Below are positions 11,069 through 23,239 of a stretch of DNA of 64,000 nt, one piece after another. The stretch covers positions 19,793,735 through 19,857,734 of the forward strand of contig OY987307.1 in NCBI GenBank assembly GCA_963920635.1, given 5' to 3'. The notes below the pieces were generated by a model, which saw nothing but the letters and a program-made list of their open reading frames with translations, was not told the DNA's origin and did no database searches. The DNA is from Pseudeuparius sepicola. Its lineage: Eukaryota; Arthropoda; Insecta; Coleoptera; Anthribidae. The first letter of the stretch is position 1. Each line of letters begins with the position of its first letter. The position numbers and the translations under genes were made by a program.

Positions 11069-13020
11069 TACGTAAATACTCGTATATATTTTTTAAATAA
11101 TCGTAGGGTCTTAAGCAAGTGTCCAGGAATCGTTTTATTAAGTTTGTAAAATTTCGTCACGTACCCTATTAGATATACTCACTTTAAAAAAGTTACTGAA
11201 CGGTGTAGGCATATTACACGCTAGACATATTTTTCAAGCCATTTTGAAGAAGCCGCAGATCGACTTTTCACATCGTCCACCTCGTAGACCGAAATGCCCC
11301 CCCTAACGATTACTTCTCCCACCTACGCGGTGGGCAATTATCGGATATCTGTTTCATAGTTTTTAATTGGTACCCAATACCTTGTCGGGCGCGATAGAAG
11401 ACCCGGGGCGAGATCGCCATCGCGGACGGTTTGTTTTGTGAAGTTGATCGGCCGATACCCGATACGGCGACGGGTGTAGAGATTGGTTGTTTTGTAATTA
11501 CGTAAAGCGGGATGGTGTCTTTTTTGTAGTCGCGTCTTGGGGAGGTGAGCCGAGATACTCGTATACGTAAGATGATTCTTTTCTCTATTATGTTTTCGTA
11601 CTGCCTGTGCTCCTTGCGTTGGTTGATGAGCTTCTTTCACAAGAGTGCAATGGTTTCGAAGAACTATCGTGTATTGACGACATAATATATTGTTTTGTTG
11701 TAAAAGATTCTATAGCCAAGTTTCTTAGTTGCAACCAGAAGTTAGGTTTTCTGTACTAATGTAAAAGTTTTCAGAGTAATTAGAGCCTGATAACTGTTTC
11801 TTCTAGGCAGGCACACAAAACGTGCTCATTTGTTTCCTCGTGCTCCAGGTACAACCAATACTGTCTGCATTTTCCGCTATATAGAGCATTATTCTTTCTG
11901 AATAAGGTAGTTCCTGCTAGTCAAAACTTTTCGTCCCAAATAAATTTACAAATAGAAAAGCTAGTGCCTTTATGTGAGACTAAATACCCCGGCATCTGAT
12001 ATAGTAGACAGTTTGTGATTGTGTTGTCCATATCGCACAAGGACAAAGATTAAGCATTACTCCTTCGAGAGCGATATGGACATTGCAGTCGAGTTGTAAA
12101 ATATATGCTGTTACACCTTCTAAACATATACCTATTTGAACAAACGGTGAAAATAATTTTACAGATCATACATTTCGGGATGAATTAAATTCAAGGGTTG
12201 CCTGATTTTCCACCACGGTAACACTCACCGGAGAAAGTTATAACTGTGATTTCGATTTAATGTACATCCTAGGATAGACTGACTCCACATCCAGATTGGT
12301 TTAAAAACGCCAGCTGATTCGTGGTGGTCAATCATCCCTGTTTAGTTAACTGGAATTGCCTACTTACCCTATACTTCTGTAGGTTGTAAAGAAAATGGCA
12401 CCCAAGATTTAATGTATGTACCCGTTTTTCAATAATTTGTTCGGGGTACTAAAGTACGACAACTGTTTTCCCTTATTAGGTTCATGAAAGCAGCCATAAG
12501 TCTAATCAAACAATTCAAACAGAAAAATGATAGTAACTATGTAATAACAACATTTTCACTTGGAGGCAAGACCAGAGGTGCCGGAGTTATGTAGCATCGA
12601 GCTGATAATATCAGGGCAGAGATACCTACAGAAATTATTTAACGACCGGATAGGTTTGTGTTGTATCGCAAAACAAACAAACTGACACAGAAAACGGCAT
12701 ATTTGGCCATGCACCATTGTATCATTAAAATTTCTGTAAATAATTTTCAGTTTCTGATAGTCAGCTCCCTTATGGTACGCTGGATATATTTTCGCAGCAA
12801 ACCTTCTTCTATACGTTAACTCATCCATGTCTCGCTCGTGAAAGCTTCTTCTAGGTTAACTCATGCAGCCATGCTTTGCTCGTGAGTATTCTATATATAG
12901 TCTATAATCTAGACGAGTCGGTTGCCTCGATCTACGGAACATAATCCAACCATCAGAAATTAGATTTTGGTTTACTCTGCCAGACACCAAAAATAGTTTT
13001 GCCATATCCCAATAAACACA
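11069..13020. other. unassigned stretch with a GC-richer island
   Basis: A GC-richer block at about 11290-11560 has no convincing protein; the minus-strand frame at 11338-11640 has no domain. The rest is AT-rich without pairs of transposon ends. A weak duplication of CTTCTTCTA...GTTAACTCAT occurs at about 12798-12890. Confidence 0.45.
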
Positions 13021-13023
13021 CTT

Positions 13024-13617
13024 ACGTTTATTAAACGTAAAATCAACGTGTCATTGGTTGATAATACGTGTACGTTAGAAAATCAACCGTTTTATTTTGA
13101 TACAAAAAAAAACACCGTTTTTATTCAACGTTCTTTATACGAACATTTTTATCCAAAATCTAAGTTAAGGAAACGTTTAGGTTAATATGACGTTCTTTTG
13201 AAGTGTTAAATTTATTATATAACGACACGTTTTTATAACTTACATTCTAACCATATCAGCATCTTACACACGTTTTTTTTAACGTATTGATAATACATTA
13301 AAAGATCTAATACAATTAACGTCTTTTAAACGTTATAACTAATATCTAATTGAATTAATTTAACGACTGGAAATAACAAACGTTTTATAATCGTATTTTA
13401 TTGACGAAAATATAATAGTTAATATTTTTATGTTAGAATAACGTACAAACGGATCACATATTTGACGTTTATCAATACGTGTTTTTAACGTTGCTTGAAA
13501 CCAATTTCTAAAATATGGGCTCATTAAACACCTACAACTAACGTTGTAATATAACGTAAAATATGGTATTATTTAAACGTATTTATAACGTTTCTATAAA
13601 CGCGCAACTAACGGCTT
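13024..13617. repeat. tract with ~30 dispersed ACGT/AACG motifs
   Basis: In about 600 AT-rich bases there are roughly 30 occurrences of AACG/CGTT-type words, most of them ACGT, AAACGT or ACGTTT, in both orientations and at irregular spacing of 10-40 bp. Nearly every CpG in the tract lies in this context. There is no ORF. It resembles the subterminal transposase-binding arrays of hAT elements such as maize Ac (AAACGG), but no termini could be paired. Confidence 0.7.
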
Positions 13618-14864
13618 TTAATAAACCAATGTATGTGACAGAAGATCATGTGACGCGCGACTTGAGAATATTCGATGAACGGCTCTATTATTGCCTCAGA
13701 CCAACATTAGAAAAATCGTCGCAGCTAGATAAGCACGTGTACACCAGGTTTGGTGAATAAATATATGTAAATAGTGATTTTTTTCTTATTTTGGGTGAGT
13801 ACATCTAACAAAACTCTTGCTCTGTATGTTGAATAGACTCAATTTACAATTAATAGGGATTGTTGTTAGGTTATGTTACACATAATTAATGTAATTTGTT
13901 TATTTTTATTTATTAGGGTCCCACTCTTTATATCACTAACTGTTAAATTAATAAAAATATATCCTCAGGAGCAGACGTGTGTAAAATATTATTAGAACTG
14001 GGGATAACTACACACTAATCTTTTTTGACTGTTCGTTTTATGGGCATTATGTGTTATTATACAGTGTGTATCACTTTAACTAGAGACAATTCATTATTAT
14101 TTAGCTGGTTGAGCTATTCTCAAAATTTTATTTTCTATAATACAATACTCCAAAGGATCTACATCATGATATATGATTTTTGGAAATTTATATTCTCCAT
14201 CGTCTCCTATTTATTTTATAGCTTTCTTAAATTTTGATCATTCTTGTTTTAGAGGCAGCAAAATTGAACTTCCCAGTTCACGAAAGAAATGATGCTTGGA
14301 CAGTCAAGGAATAGTTTAAACATTCAGGGACTAGACTAAATCAGGGAACGAAACAAAAATAAGGATTGTGGCTTGCATGTAACTTTATTTAAATAATAAG
14401 TAGTTCACATATTTTTACACATTGTAAGTTCTTATATATACTTCATACCTACTCAGTATTTCATAACACAAAATGTTATTTTAATTTTAATATTTTTCGA
14501 AAAATATAACAAAAAAACAAAATAACAAAAAATAGCATTTTATTGGAACGTTCTTACAGATGAGTGACCTACAAAAAATAAAAAAATGAAAAGTTTCGAG
14601 CTACCTATAACGTCTATGGTTGACAGTAAACTGGAAATCGTTTTGTTTTTATCCCCATCTCCTAATTACATTAAAATAAAATAAATACTCATATTAGTTA
14701 TATTCCCGATTGGGGAGACACCGTCAATCTGAGTAATTTCAAGTTGGTGGAAGAAAGGCAGCAGGACATAATAATGTATGTACCTAAATAAGTTGAGCAA
14801 GAGAAACCGAGTGACATGGAAAAGAAAAACGCAAGTAGACAAGTTTCACGTAGGTGGCCTCATA
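13618..14864. other. unassigned AT-rich stretch
   Basis: No gene or repeat that I can support. The short frames at 13563-13760 and 14025-14237 have no domain and the composition of chance ORFs. Confidence 0.5.
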
Positions 14865-14967
14865 GGTGGCTGCCACTGCGCGCCCACGTTTTTGCAACGC
14901 ATGTGCCATTTGGCTGGAACGTAACGGTATAAGTTGCAAAAACGTGGTGGCAACGCGGCAGCCACCC
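14865..14967. repeat. imperfect inverted repeat, ~34-bp arms
   Basis: The left arm runs from GGTGGCTGCCACTGCG to CCCACGTTTTTGCAAC (14865-14897). The right arm is its inverse, GTTGCAAAAACGTGG to GCAGCCACC (14933-14967). The loop is about 35 bp. It could be a small MITE or a hairpin remnant. Confidence 0.7.
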
Positions 14968-15096
14968 AAAAATTGTTCTCCATTTTGGTGACAGCCAGGT
15001 TATAGAAAGGTTCCTATAACGTGTCGGCCACTAGTGATAAACACTTTAAAGTTTCTACGATAGTGGTCGTTACGTGGCGCCCACTAAAAAGCTTAC

Positions 15097-15165
15097 TTGG
15101 GACTGTCCCTGTCGAGCATTAAGCCCAAATTTGCTCCTTCCCGGGGTTCTTTATTCAAAGGTCGA
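15097..15165. repeat. dispersed repeat shared with 23117-23180
   Basis: The stretch from GACTGTCCC...GTCGAGC to GGGGTTCTTTATTCAAAG is nearly the same at 15099-15162 and 23118-23179. Both copies are followed by GC-richer DNA. The repeat family is unknown to me. Confidence 0.7.
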
Positions 15166-15668
15166 AACGCTCAATCACATCAAGCGTTTGCTCACTCGGT
15201 CCCACCTAAGTCGCTCTTGATCGCCCGTCGTCACCATGATATGCGACTCTCGACGTCAGCCCGTCGCCCGACATCCGTCCGATTGCCCGTCGGACGGTGA
15301 AACGACAAAATCGTCGGCCCCGGCCCCTTTGGGTCGGATCGGTGTCGTCCGACACCGTCGCCGTATACCTGATATCTCTAATCTCCGCTAATAGGCATGA
15401 AGATAGATAATCTCGGGTGTCCGTCGACTTGTACGCATTTTTGACGGGGGACTGCCCAGTCATTTTTGGAAATTGGCAGGATTCTTCACCAAATCGTTGC
15501 TGCTCGGGGTTTAGATAAGGACCAACATTAGGGACAAGGGCTTGGAATGTTTGGAAAATGTTGCGTTTGGTCCATCATGCATTTTTAACGGGGGACGATT
15601 AGGGGCTCGAAGTAGTCCGTTCTTGGGGCCGATTTGTTTATTTTGTAATATTTGGAAGGTTGTAAAAA
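15166..15668. other. GC-richer non-coding island
   Basis: The block has many CpG and repeated GACGGGGGAC-like words (near 15442 and 15588, also near 23441). Frames on both strands lack domains. It may be host DNA or part of a repeat shared with the 23.1-23.6 kb region. Confidence 0.4.
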
Positions 15669-16809
15669 CAAATTTGATTCTTGTATATGGCGAACCCTAG
15701 ACTATCTTTGAATAAAACATTTGGTTTGTTTCAATTTAAAAGCAACATTTAATTTGAGACAAATAAAATATTATTTGGAAGAAATTAATTTTTATTCCCA
15801 TGAAAATACTAACGATTTGAATTGAATAAATGATATATTTCCAAGGAACAAATCTACAATGTTAAAAACATTTATTCTATTTAAAAAATTAAGAAAGTTG
15901 CGTCAAACAACTGTGATGGGTTGAATTACCCATTCAGGGTATTCACTCAAATAAAATAGTATTTATTTAAAGTAAAGCAACCTTTGTCTTTATCATTATT
16001 CACAAACTTTATTTTTTGTCGATTCCAATAAAAAACAATAAGTTTACTCAATTCATAAAGATGTTCTGTTCAATGGAACGGAAATTGGATTAGAAAAACA
16101 CGTTAATTTGTAATGCTATAAAACATTTATTTAAATACAATTAAAAACAAAACAATACTATACAAAAACTATACAAAACTCACCAAGAAAAGCGCCTCAT
16201 ACAGGTGGCCTATTTGATGCATTTCAAGTAGTTCTTTGAGATTTTACAAAAAAAGCTGAAAACACACAATACACACAATACACCACACTACAGTCGGCTA
16301 ATCGGCGGCTACAAATAATATAATATAAACTGCTCGCACAAAACCTTTAGGAAGACTGCAGACGCGTACACGGACACGGAATAGCGTTGAACACCGACAC
16401 TAGAGTGCGCCCTCGTCCTCCCATATTTTATCTTTCTCTCTATCTTTCATTTTCTAGAGCGAGACAGCGATAAAAATTATAGGTAGTATTATTTAACTCA
16501 AATAAGGTCACATTTAAACCAAATAACAATGTGGTTGACCCAAACAACGAAAGCTAATACTATAAATAAAAATTATTCTTGTTTGCACCAAATAATACCT
16601 TATTTCAGGAAAATAATAAATGCTTCCACTAAACAATAATGTGTCAAAAGAATCAAATACTTCAACCAAAAAGCACTTATTTTTTAATTGAAAAAAATAA
16701 ATCTTCATTTAAATAATATACTTTCTACCGAAATAAATATTATTTCTGACAAATAATTCGTGATCAAACAACAAATATTTTTCTATGAAGAATTGTATTT
16801 CTATCTGTG
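15669..16809. mobile_element. TA-flanked non-autonomous element, copy B, truncated
   Basis: This is a direct-orientation copy of 9471-11068. Similarity begins at CAAATTTGATTCTTG, so the left ~45 bp are missing. It continues with small indels, and a larger gap in the core, to the same right end TTTCTATCTGTG at 16809, again followed by TA. It has no coding capacity. The two copies are about 6 kb apart. Confidence 0.75.
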
Positions 16810-17079
16810 TAGTTACTACAATAATTAAATTAACAAATTAAATTAAATAATTATAATAAACTGGGAATGGCTGATTACATTAGCTAGAAGCAGCAACCAC
16901 TCCACCAAAAAAACTTGTGGATACTGGATATATAGCAGGCACTAAGGACAACGAGATCATGATGGAAGAAATGTTGGAGCATGAATCGGTCGCAACAACA
17001 AATAAACGCGTATAGATAATTAATTAGGAAAAACTGTAGGTATACAACAAATAAAATTTCAAACAGAATATCTTTTTCT

Positions 17080-17475
17080 TTAAGACTCAATGTACAGCAC
17101 CTATGTGGTGATTCAACATTTTGACCCATAAAATGGCGTTTTTTATCTGTAGCGAGTAACAAGCATTATTTAAAACTTTTGGCCCATACAAATTTTAATC
17201 TAAGTAATTACTCACATTTTGAGACAAAAATTATTTAAAAATATTTATCACAATGGCCCTCATTAGGATTTTTGCGCAAATGCTAATAGCGGCCATTGTG
17301 ATAAATATTTTAAATAATTTTTGTCTCAAAATGTGAGTAATTACTTAGATTAAAATTTGTATTGACCAAAAGTTTAAAATTATGCGTGTTACTCGCTACA
17401 GATCGAAAAAATTCATTTTATGGGTCAAAATGTTGAATCACCACGCACGTGCTGTAGGTATACATTGAGTCTTAA
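17080..17475. repeat. foldback element, ~180-bp arms
   Basis: The left arm (17080-17257) and right arm (17291-17475) are inverted copies with a few differences, joined by a ~33-bp loop. The outer ends read TTAAGACTCAATG and CATTGAGTCTTAA. It has no ORF, the form of a foldback or MITE-type element. Confidence 0.85.
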
Positions 17476-17726
17476 GGCTTCTTTCTTCTTTTGCATTTTG
17501 TATAAAATCTATATACCATTTTCAAATACCTGCTTCAATTTTATGTCTCTTATTATATAACATTGTAGAGGATGCATTTAGTGAATAGATTCCTGGAAAA
17601 ATAAACTTTAGAATTGTCTCTTGACACAAAAAGGATGGAAAAGCTATAAATATGTCCAATAACTAAATTGACAAAAGGGGTAGTTCGATGAACTTAAGTG
17701 ATTAAAAAATCTGTTTCTTCATCTGT

Positions 17727-17765
17727 CGACGTTTCGACTACTTTATTTGGTCATCCTCAGGGCAA
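17727..17765. other. Penelope/LINE-like conserved end motif
   Basis: The words GACGTTTCGAC and GTCATCCTCAGGGC lie close together. In insects this pair is common at the edge of retroelements such as Penelope-like elements. Without any coding remnant nearby the assignment is tentative. Confidence 0.3.
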
Positions 17766-18045
17766 TACAATTTAAATATGAAAGAATAATTAAAATCATT
17801 GATAAATTTTATTTGATTTGATTTCAAAAATCAATAACTTAAAATATATAACTTTATATGTATAAAAACAAGTAATAAGTGGCAACAATAATACAGTGTC
17901 TTATTGCAGGAAACAACATTTGTGTAGAGAATAATACGGTGATTGAAAAAATTAGAAGTTTTTTTTTTTGTAATTTATAATTTTTTCTTATTTAGATTGT
18001 AAAATGAATGTAGGCAAATTGTTATGTATATAGAAATAAAGATTT

Positions 18046-18172
18046 TTTAATATCAGGTAAAGGATATCAATTGAAAAAAATGCACGCCGGGACTCGAACC
18101 CGGGACACCTACTGCCCGCCTGGAGTGCATTTTTTTCAAATGATATCCTTTACCTGATATGCCACTAAAACA
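18046..18172 (-). ncRNA. tRNA-like/SINE fragment in a palindrome
   Basis: On the minus strand a tRNA-like T arm is clear: CCGGG stem, TTCGAGT loop and CCCGG stem, containing the pol III B box GGTTCGAGTCC (18090-18100 complement). The outer 35 bp on each side are inverted copies of each other, from TATCAGGTAAAGGATATCA to AAAATGCAC, so the tRNA-like part sits in the loop of a hairpin. No full cloverleaf with anticodon and acceptor stem can be drawn, so it is not a working tRNA gene. A degenerate relative is at 18395-18500. Confidence 0.5.
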
Positions 18173-18394
18173 TCATTTATTATTTATAAATTACAGGTAT
18201 TAAAAAATCTTTCTTTGTTAATATTCTTCGATTGACATTGTAATTTAGAATTTCCAGGTTCAATATTTACTCGCTAAATGTCAAATATCGTGGGTTGATG
18301 AACAAATAGGAAATTCGCATAACCAACAATCATGAATGGTTACCCTTACACACCAAAGTCTCCTACATCTCACCGCTACTAACTAATATCAATT

Positions 18395-18500
18395 GGAATA
18401 AAAAAAACACCTAGCCGATGGAACCCGTATCTCCAGCTGGAGTGAATTTTTTTTTCAATTGATATCCTTTACCTTTACCACTAAAACATCCTTTATTACG
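18395..18500 (-). repeat. second, degenerate copy of the tRNA-like repeat
   Basis: GGAGTGAA, a T run, CAATTGATATCCTTTACC and CCACTAAAACATC repeat the right half of the 18046-18172 unit in the same order. The T-arm part is eroded (GAACCCGTATCTCC). Two copies within 400 bp support a small dispersed family. Confidence 0.55.
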
Positions 18501-19280
18501 TTAAGTACCTATATAGTTGGTTACTTTAGTATTTTTTAAATAAAGTTGAAATATGTCCTACTTTACCCATCATCAGTGTCTTGTTTTTTATTGACAGATG
18601 AAAAAATTTTTTTTGAATCACTGATGTCCATCTAACTACTCTTTTTGTCATAAAATCCAAACGTCACAAAAACTTTTTCTAAATTAACTAAATTATTGTT
18701 TATGCAGCCTTTGATCATGCAATATTCCCCAATAACGTTTACTGCTTTGGTCAGTATGGGTATTCCTGTGTACTATAAAATAGTAACATAGTCGTATAGT
18801 ATTGTAGATTGCAGATTTTCTTGGTCTCGTTTGGCTCTCACCCAGGTTTTTATAAAAGCTCAGTATTTTCTTTGGGGTCATGATGCCAATTTCGTTTGCA
18901 CTTATATCACTTTTTTCGAAGTGTTTGAATATGCTTCATCCCGTTCGTTGCAGAATCTACATAGTCCATTATCTGTTTTGACCAATTTTTAAAGATGATA
19001 TTTATCTTAAGGGACAATGTCCAGTAAGGAGACCTGTGGTTAGTCTTCATTCATTATTATTTAGAGCGAGAAGTTTTTTGGCATTCCCAGGCGAATAGAT
19101 CAAAAATATTTTCGCTTGTCTTTGGCCCGGAGTGTTTCTCCAGTAGACTTCGTCTTGTTCTTTGTTTTTTATTCTTATAGTTATTAAGTTGAGAATCAGA
19201 AATCTTTGGCACTTAGAAAGTACTTCTTTTGCTTAACTCCACACACCAAACCTTTGTTTCTTGCACTTGACACGCGTTTC

Positions 19281-19383
19281 GCTAACCATTTTAGCATCAT
19301 CAGGACATGATTAAGTCTTAGATGATTAAGTCCTCGATTAAGTCTTAGACTTAATCATCTCCTGATGATGCTAACATGGTTAG
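19281..19383. repeat. hairpin with CATCATCAGGA arms
   Basis: The left arm, CTAACC to GCATCATCAGGACATG and TTAAGTCTTAG, is repeated inverted at 19342-19383. Just upstream is CACGCGTTTCGC, so the unit resembles the end motif of Penelope-like or related retroelements seen also near 17727. Confidence 0.6.
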
Positions 19384-20039
19384 AAAGTTCTGTATTTCCA
19401 TGTTGTTATTTGTTATTGATTATTAGAAATATACTAAATTGGTAGTATAAGCGTCTGGTAAAAGAATATAATTTTATTCCTTCACTCAACGTCATAAGCA
19501 ACAACATTCTGTCAGTTCCAAAGCAGCCTTTAAAAGCACCAGCGCAGGATAGAAAAACCTGGAAACTAATTTTTTTTTTAATGCACATGTCCCGAAAAAA
19601 ATAATTATTCTTAATAATTATTTATATTTACCAAGACACTGAAGTTCACCTTTTTTACGGCAGATGAGTTATAAAAACCAAATTCAGTGCCGAGGTATAC
19701 ATTATAATAGGTAAATATTTTGAAATCGGGAAATTAAAGTTTAAAATCTGCACGATTTCTTTTAGGTTATGTTGTGAAACGTGGCGTCTATACCAAGCTT
19801 ATACCCCGATTGAGCGTTGATTGACTGAACAACGATATTCTGTATCAACATGCAAGATTAATGAATTCACTACCTATTTCTCGTATTTTAATGATGATTT
19901 GGCCGCTCTTCACTGCCGATTAAAAAAAGTTCTTATAAATAGACTGATAAAAGTACCTATTAGGGTCGTTCAGGCTTATAGGATCATCAGCATCGCGTGT
20001 ATGTGATACATTATCACCTCCAGCGTTATAACCACCTAT

Positions 20040-20300
20040 TATCCCCTTCAAATTAAACGAACTCGTCCAAGATCTCTTGCGGATAATTATACCTACCTGT
20101 CCCCGATTCCGTGAACCCTGGCGCTAGCCATCTCGTCCTAGGCCGAATCATTAGCATGCCGCATAGCGGGCATATCGGCCCACCAGAGGCATCCTAGATA
20201 TGCCCCGAGAGGAATGCCCAGAGACGGCGAGACTGGCGTCTCAAACTTGGCCCAGGGGCGTACCCGTGTAGTTACCAGGACCAGCCCCAAAAGTGATATT
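20040..20300. other. GC-richer non-coding island
   Basis: A block rich in CpG and G/C between AT-rich flanks with no ORF of note. CCAGGGGCGTACCCG near 20251 looks like a hAT terminus but no partner end was found. Confidence 0.35.
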
Positions 20301-20651
20301 TATCAACAGAAACAAAAAAGGGCGCTTCGATCATCTTCGAGTCGGCTTGCTCTCAGCTTGCAGGAGGCTCTGTAACAAATAGTTACGGCATAAAAACGAT
20401 ATTATCTAGTCACACCACTTTGTTGCTACCTCTACGAATTTAGTACCATTTTTGGCATTACTTGTCAATTCAGCAAACTTCAAAAGATCGCAGAATCGAC
20501 GGTTCACTTTAAAACTAAGAACGATCAGCACAAAGCGCATCTGCCAACATCAGAACTTAATAATATATCCTTGATAGGGACAAATACCAGCCACTGTTTC
20601 CTTCAAAAAATGTCCAGATTTGGAGCTTCCACATGATTGTAGATTGCCCTA

Positions 20652-21707
20652 ACGGGTTGGGTAAAATGATCCCTTAGGGTAGGGCAAAACGATCCCGCCA
20701 TTCTACTACCGAAACAATATGTAGAAACATTAAATTGAACTATCCAGCTCTGCCTTTCAGTCTTGCGCTCGTATTTATGAATCATTTTTACACATGCAAT
20801 GAATTTGCAAAAAAAAATAATTATTTGTTTTCATTATTCCAAAGTTTGGGTAAAACGATCCCGGGATCATCATTTTGCCCAAGATTTTGAGGGATCGTAT
20901 TACCCGACAGAGCGTTGTTGTATTTAACAACGGCATTCTACAAAAAAAATGATTACGCCGGCAGAAGTACTTATTAGACGTACTAAATTATAGCCAAATA
21001 CATGTCTTTGTTACAGGTAAATTGCAAAATTGTGAGAGATACCTTCCCATTATACGCGCTTTACTAATTGTTTTGTATAACTTACCTTAGATTAAAATCG
21101 TAAGTAATATCATAAAGCATCTAATTTTTCCGAAAAAAATCGGAAAAACACGTTGCTAAGTAATATTTTAACAAGAAGCATGAGTGCTGGTGGCAACAAA
21201 AATCAGAGTCGAAGACGAGGATTTTTGCACCTGCACGAATGCATTTTGTTAAAAAATATTACTTAGCATTATGTTTTTTTTTTTGATTTTTTTCACAGGA
21301 AAAATTAGATGCCCGAATGGTATTTGACAAGACTATTTCATGAGTAACAGATTATTCTGCATACACATAGCTTACAAAACATACTACCTATTATACAACA
21401 GCTGTCAAGTTTTGCCGCGGGTAAACTCGAAAAACTGCTGACAGGTGCTGTCATACAGTTTTTCCATCTAGAAACCATTTGTAATTCAAAACTGCACGTT
21501 TGTAATTGGTGGAAATTAAGACGAGGTAAGTAATCACAAAAAATCACTTTTTTTAGGTATAAGCGAATAATGATGTCACAGCTCGGTATTTGTTATACTA
21601 CAGCACCACCTAAGACAATATTGACGATGTTAGAACCTAGATGGCAGCATTAGTTTTACGGGTAACATGCGGGGATCATCTTACCGGCAGGGATCATTTT
21701 GGGCCAC
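20652..21707. mobile_element. non-autonomous element with GGGATCATTTTACCC arrays
   Basis: The left edge has two tandem copies of (G)GGTAAAATGATCCC-type words (20660-20697). The right edge has the inverse, GGGATCATCTTACC and GGGATCATTTTGGGCC (21672-21704), and two more facing copies lie inside (20848-20906). TA is found at 20650 and 21708. There is no transposase. The structure suggests a Tc1/pogo-like MITE with repeated terminal binding words. Exact ends are uncertain. Confidence 0.55.
21117..21312. repeat. foldback, ~60-70-bp arms, inside the GATC-array element
   Basis: GCATCTAATTTTTCC at 21117 pairs with AAAAATTAGATGC ending at 21312. GCTAAGTAATATTTTAACAA pairs with TTGTTAAAAAATATTACTTA. 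The loop carries a unique sequence with paired words (AGTCGAAGACGAGG). It may be a second insertion. Confidence 0.75.
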
Positions 21708-21922
21708 TATTTTCTCCATTTTCATTAAAGTCAAAATGAAACCTTTTTTGCTGGCAACCTAACAAAAAAATCCCAAAAATACTTTTGAAACCACATTAGA
21801 ATAGGCTCCATATCGATCCTTATATTTAGAGTTTGTAAGGTGCAGCTTAAGAAATACCTACTAATAACTCATTGGTGGCAGTTCTTTTTAAATCTTGCAG
21901 ATACTGGACTAATTCTTATACA

Positions 21923-22350
21923 GACAGTGTATAGAGACTAATAGGACTGAAGGAACACCGAAAAATAAAACGAACAGTTCATGTAAAGGTGGAGTCAAAA
22001 ACGCATACCGAAAAACATACAGGGTGCAAAATTTAAATTTTATTTTATATTTTTCCAAATAACGAATCGAATTATATAGGAGGTAACTTTGATTAGTAGG
22101 TACATAAACTAACAAAAATTGACAATGGTTAATTAAATAAGGGACAATTCAGTTAAAAGCATTTTACTGTTTTTTGTCATAGTCGAAACCTACTCTGAAT
22201 CAATGCGAGCTTTGCTAGAAATAATGTTATTGTTGGTTAAATTTTGACACTCTGTATCTTTTTAGTTATGCGTTTTTGACTCCATATTTATATAATGAAC
22301 TCCTCGTTTTATTTTTAGATGTTCTTTCAGCCTCAGAAGTATGTACACTG
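21923..22350. repeat. inverted-repeat element, ~110-bp arms
   Basis: The left arm includes ACAGTGTATAGA, AAAAATAAAACG and GGAGTCAAAAACGCAT. The right arm at about 22241-22350 has their inverse in the reverse order. ACAGGGTG-like words lie in the arms (22019). There is no ORF inside. It looks like a mariner-related MITE. Confidence 0.65.
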
Positions 22351-22736
22351 TTTTTTTATACACCCTGTAAAATAGAAGAAACCTTGAACAATACTACCAT
22401 AGAATTATGTGATATCTCTTACAGAAAAAAATCACTACAAAAACTTTATTTTAGAATTTGTAAACTATGTTCGAGAGACTTTTCGAAAAACTTTTTTTTG
22501 GCAAATAGATAAACAAAATAAGCAAGGAAATAAAAAAGTTACAAGATAATTCTCATAAAACAAGCGTTTTAAAAACGAGTGATGCCACTCCCTCAAACAG
22601 AAGAACAGATACCCACAACAATGTGAAGATTAATTGAGGATAGGAGCACCAATACTTTCTTACGTTATTAAAACATCAACAAGTTGATATAATTGCGCTG
22701 GCATTTCACATTTGCTTGAAGCCTTTGAATAAAAAA

Positions 22737-23035
22737 TCCCAGGAAGGAGTCAAAGCTCTATGTGTATTATAAAATACCTACGTGAGATGGAAACGTGAGT
22801 AGTAACCAAGTTTTGGATAACTGACAGGTGTCAATATGTGGTATTTAGATACTTTTTCGAGTTATTATGCTTAGCTGTGCGGCTTGTGATACTTCCCTGA
22901 CCACCAAAACTCAAATGTTTGTGGATAATAATCCATTGGTAAGTAATTTTGTAATTCAAAATATCTTCTCAGGCCATGCACCAAAGTAGCATAGGCGTTT
23001 GTGTAGGTACCTACTTCTTCATAATTGGAAATAAA
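22737..23035. repeat. direct repeat, partner at 25494-25730
   Basis: Both copies start with AGGAAGGAGTCAAA and TATTATAAAATAC, pass through GATAATAATCCAT(T/C)GGTAAG, and end at CATAGGCGTTTGTGTAGGTA and CTTCATAATTGG. The first copy has about 60 extra bases in the middle. They bracket the inverted-repeat unit at 23795-25245. Confidence 0.75.
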
Positions 23036-23116
23036 TTTCTGTCTCGATTAGTTTGTCGAAACAACTCAAAGGTGCGCGCCACTGCAAAAACTGAAACGGC
23101 ATCTCGCCATATACAG

Positions 23117-23180
23117 AGACTGTCCCGGTCGAGCGTCAAGCCCAAATTTGCTCCTTCCCGGGGTTCTTTATTCAAAGCTT
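23117..23180. repeat. dispersed repeat shared with 15099-15162
   Basis: Second copy of the repeat described at 15097, in the same orientation, again followed within 100-200 bp by CpG-richer DNA. Confidence 0.7.
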
Positions 23181-23239
23181 GAAGCCCAAACCTAAAAAGA
23201 TGTCATAAACACATAAATGAAAGCACGTAAGTGTTGAAT

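Noticed and set aside
11338..11640. 100-codon minus-strand ORF
   Set aside because: No recognisable domain, biased composition and no splice or promoter context.
14025..14237. Hydrophobic 70-codon ORF
   Set aside because: Phe/Tyr/Ile-rich because of AT-rich DNA; no start context or neighbours support it.
18081..18110. Possible functional tRNA gene
   Set aside because: Only the T arm and B box are present. No acceptor stem, anticodon arm or pol III terminator fits a cloverleaf.
20251..20270. hAT-like terminus CAGGGGCGTACCCG
   Set aside because: No inverted partner or 8-bp duplication found within the window.
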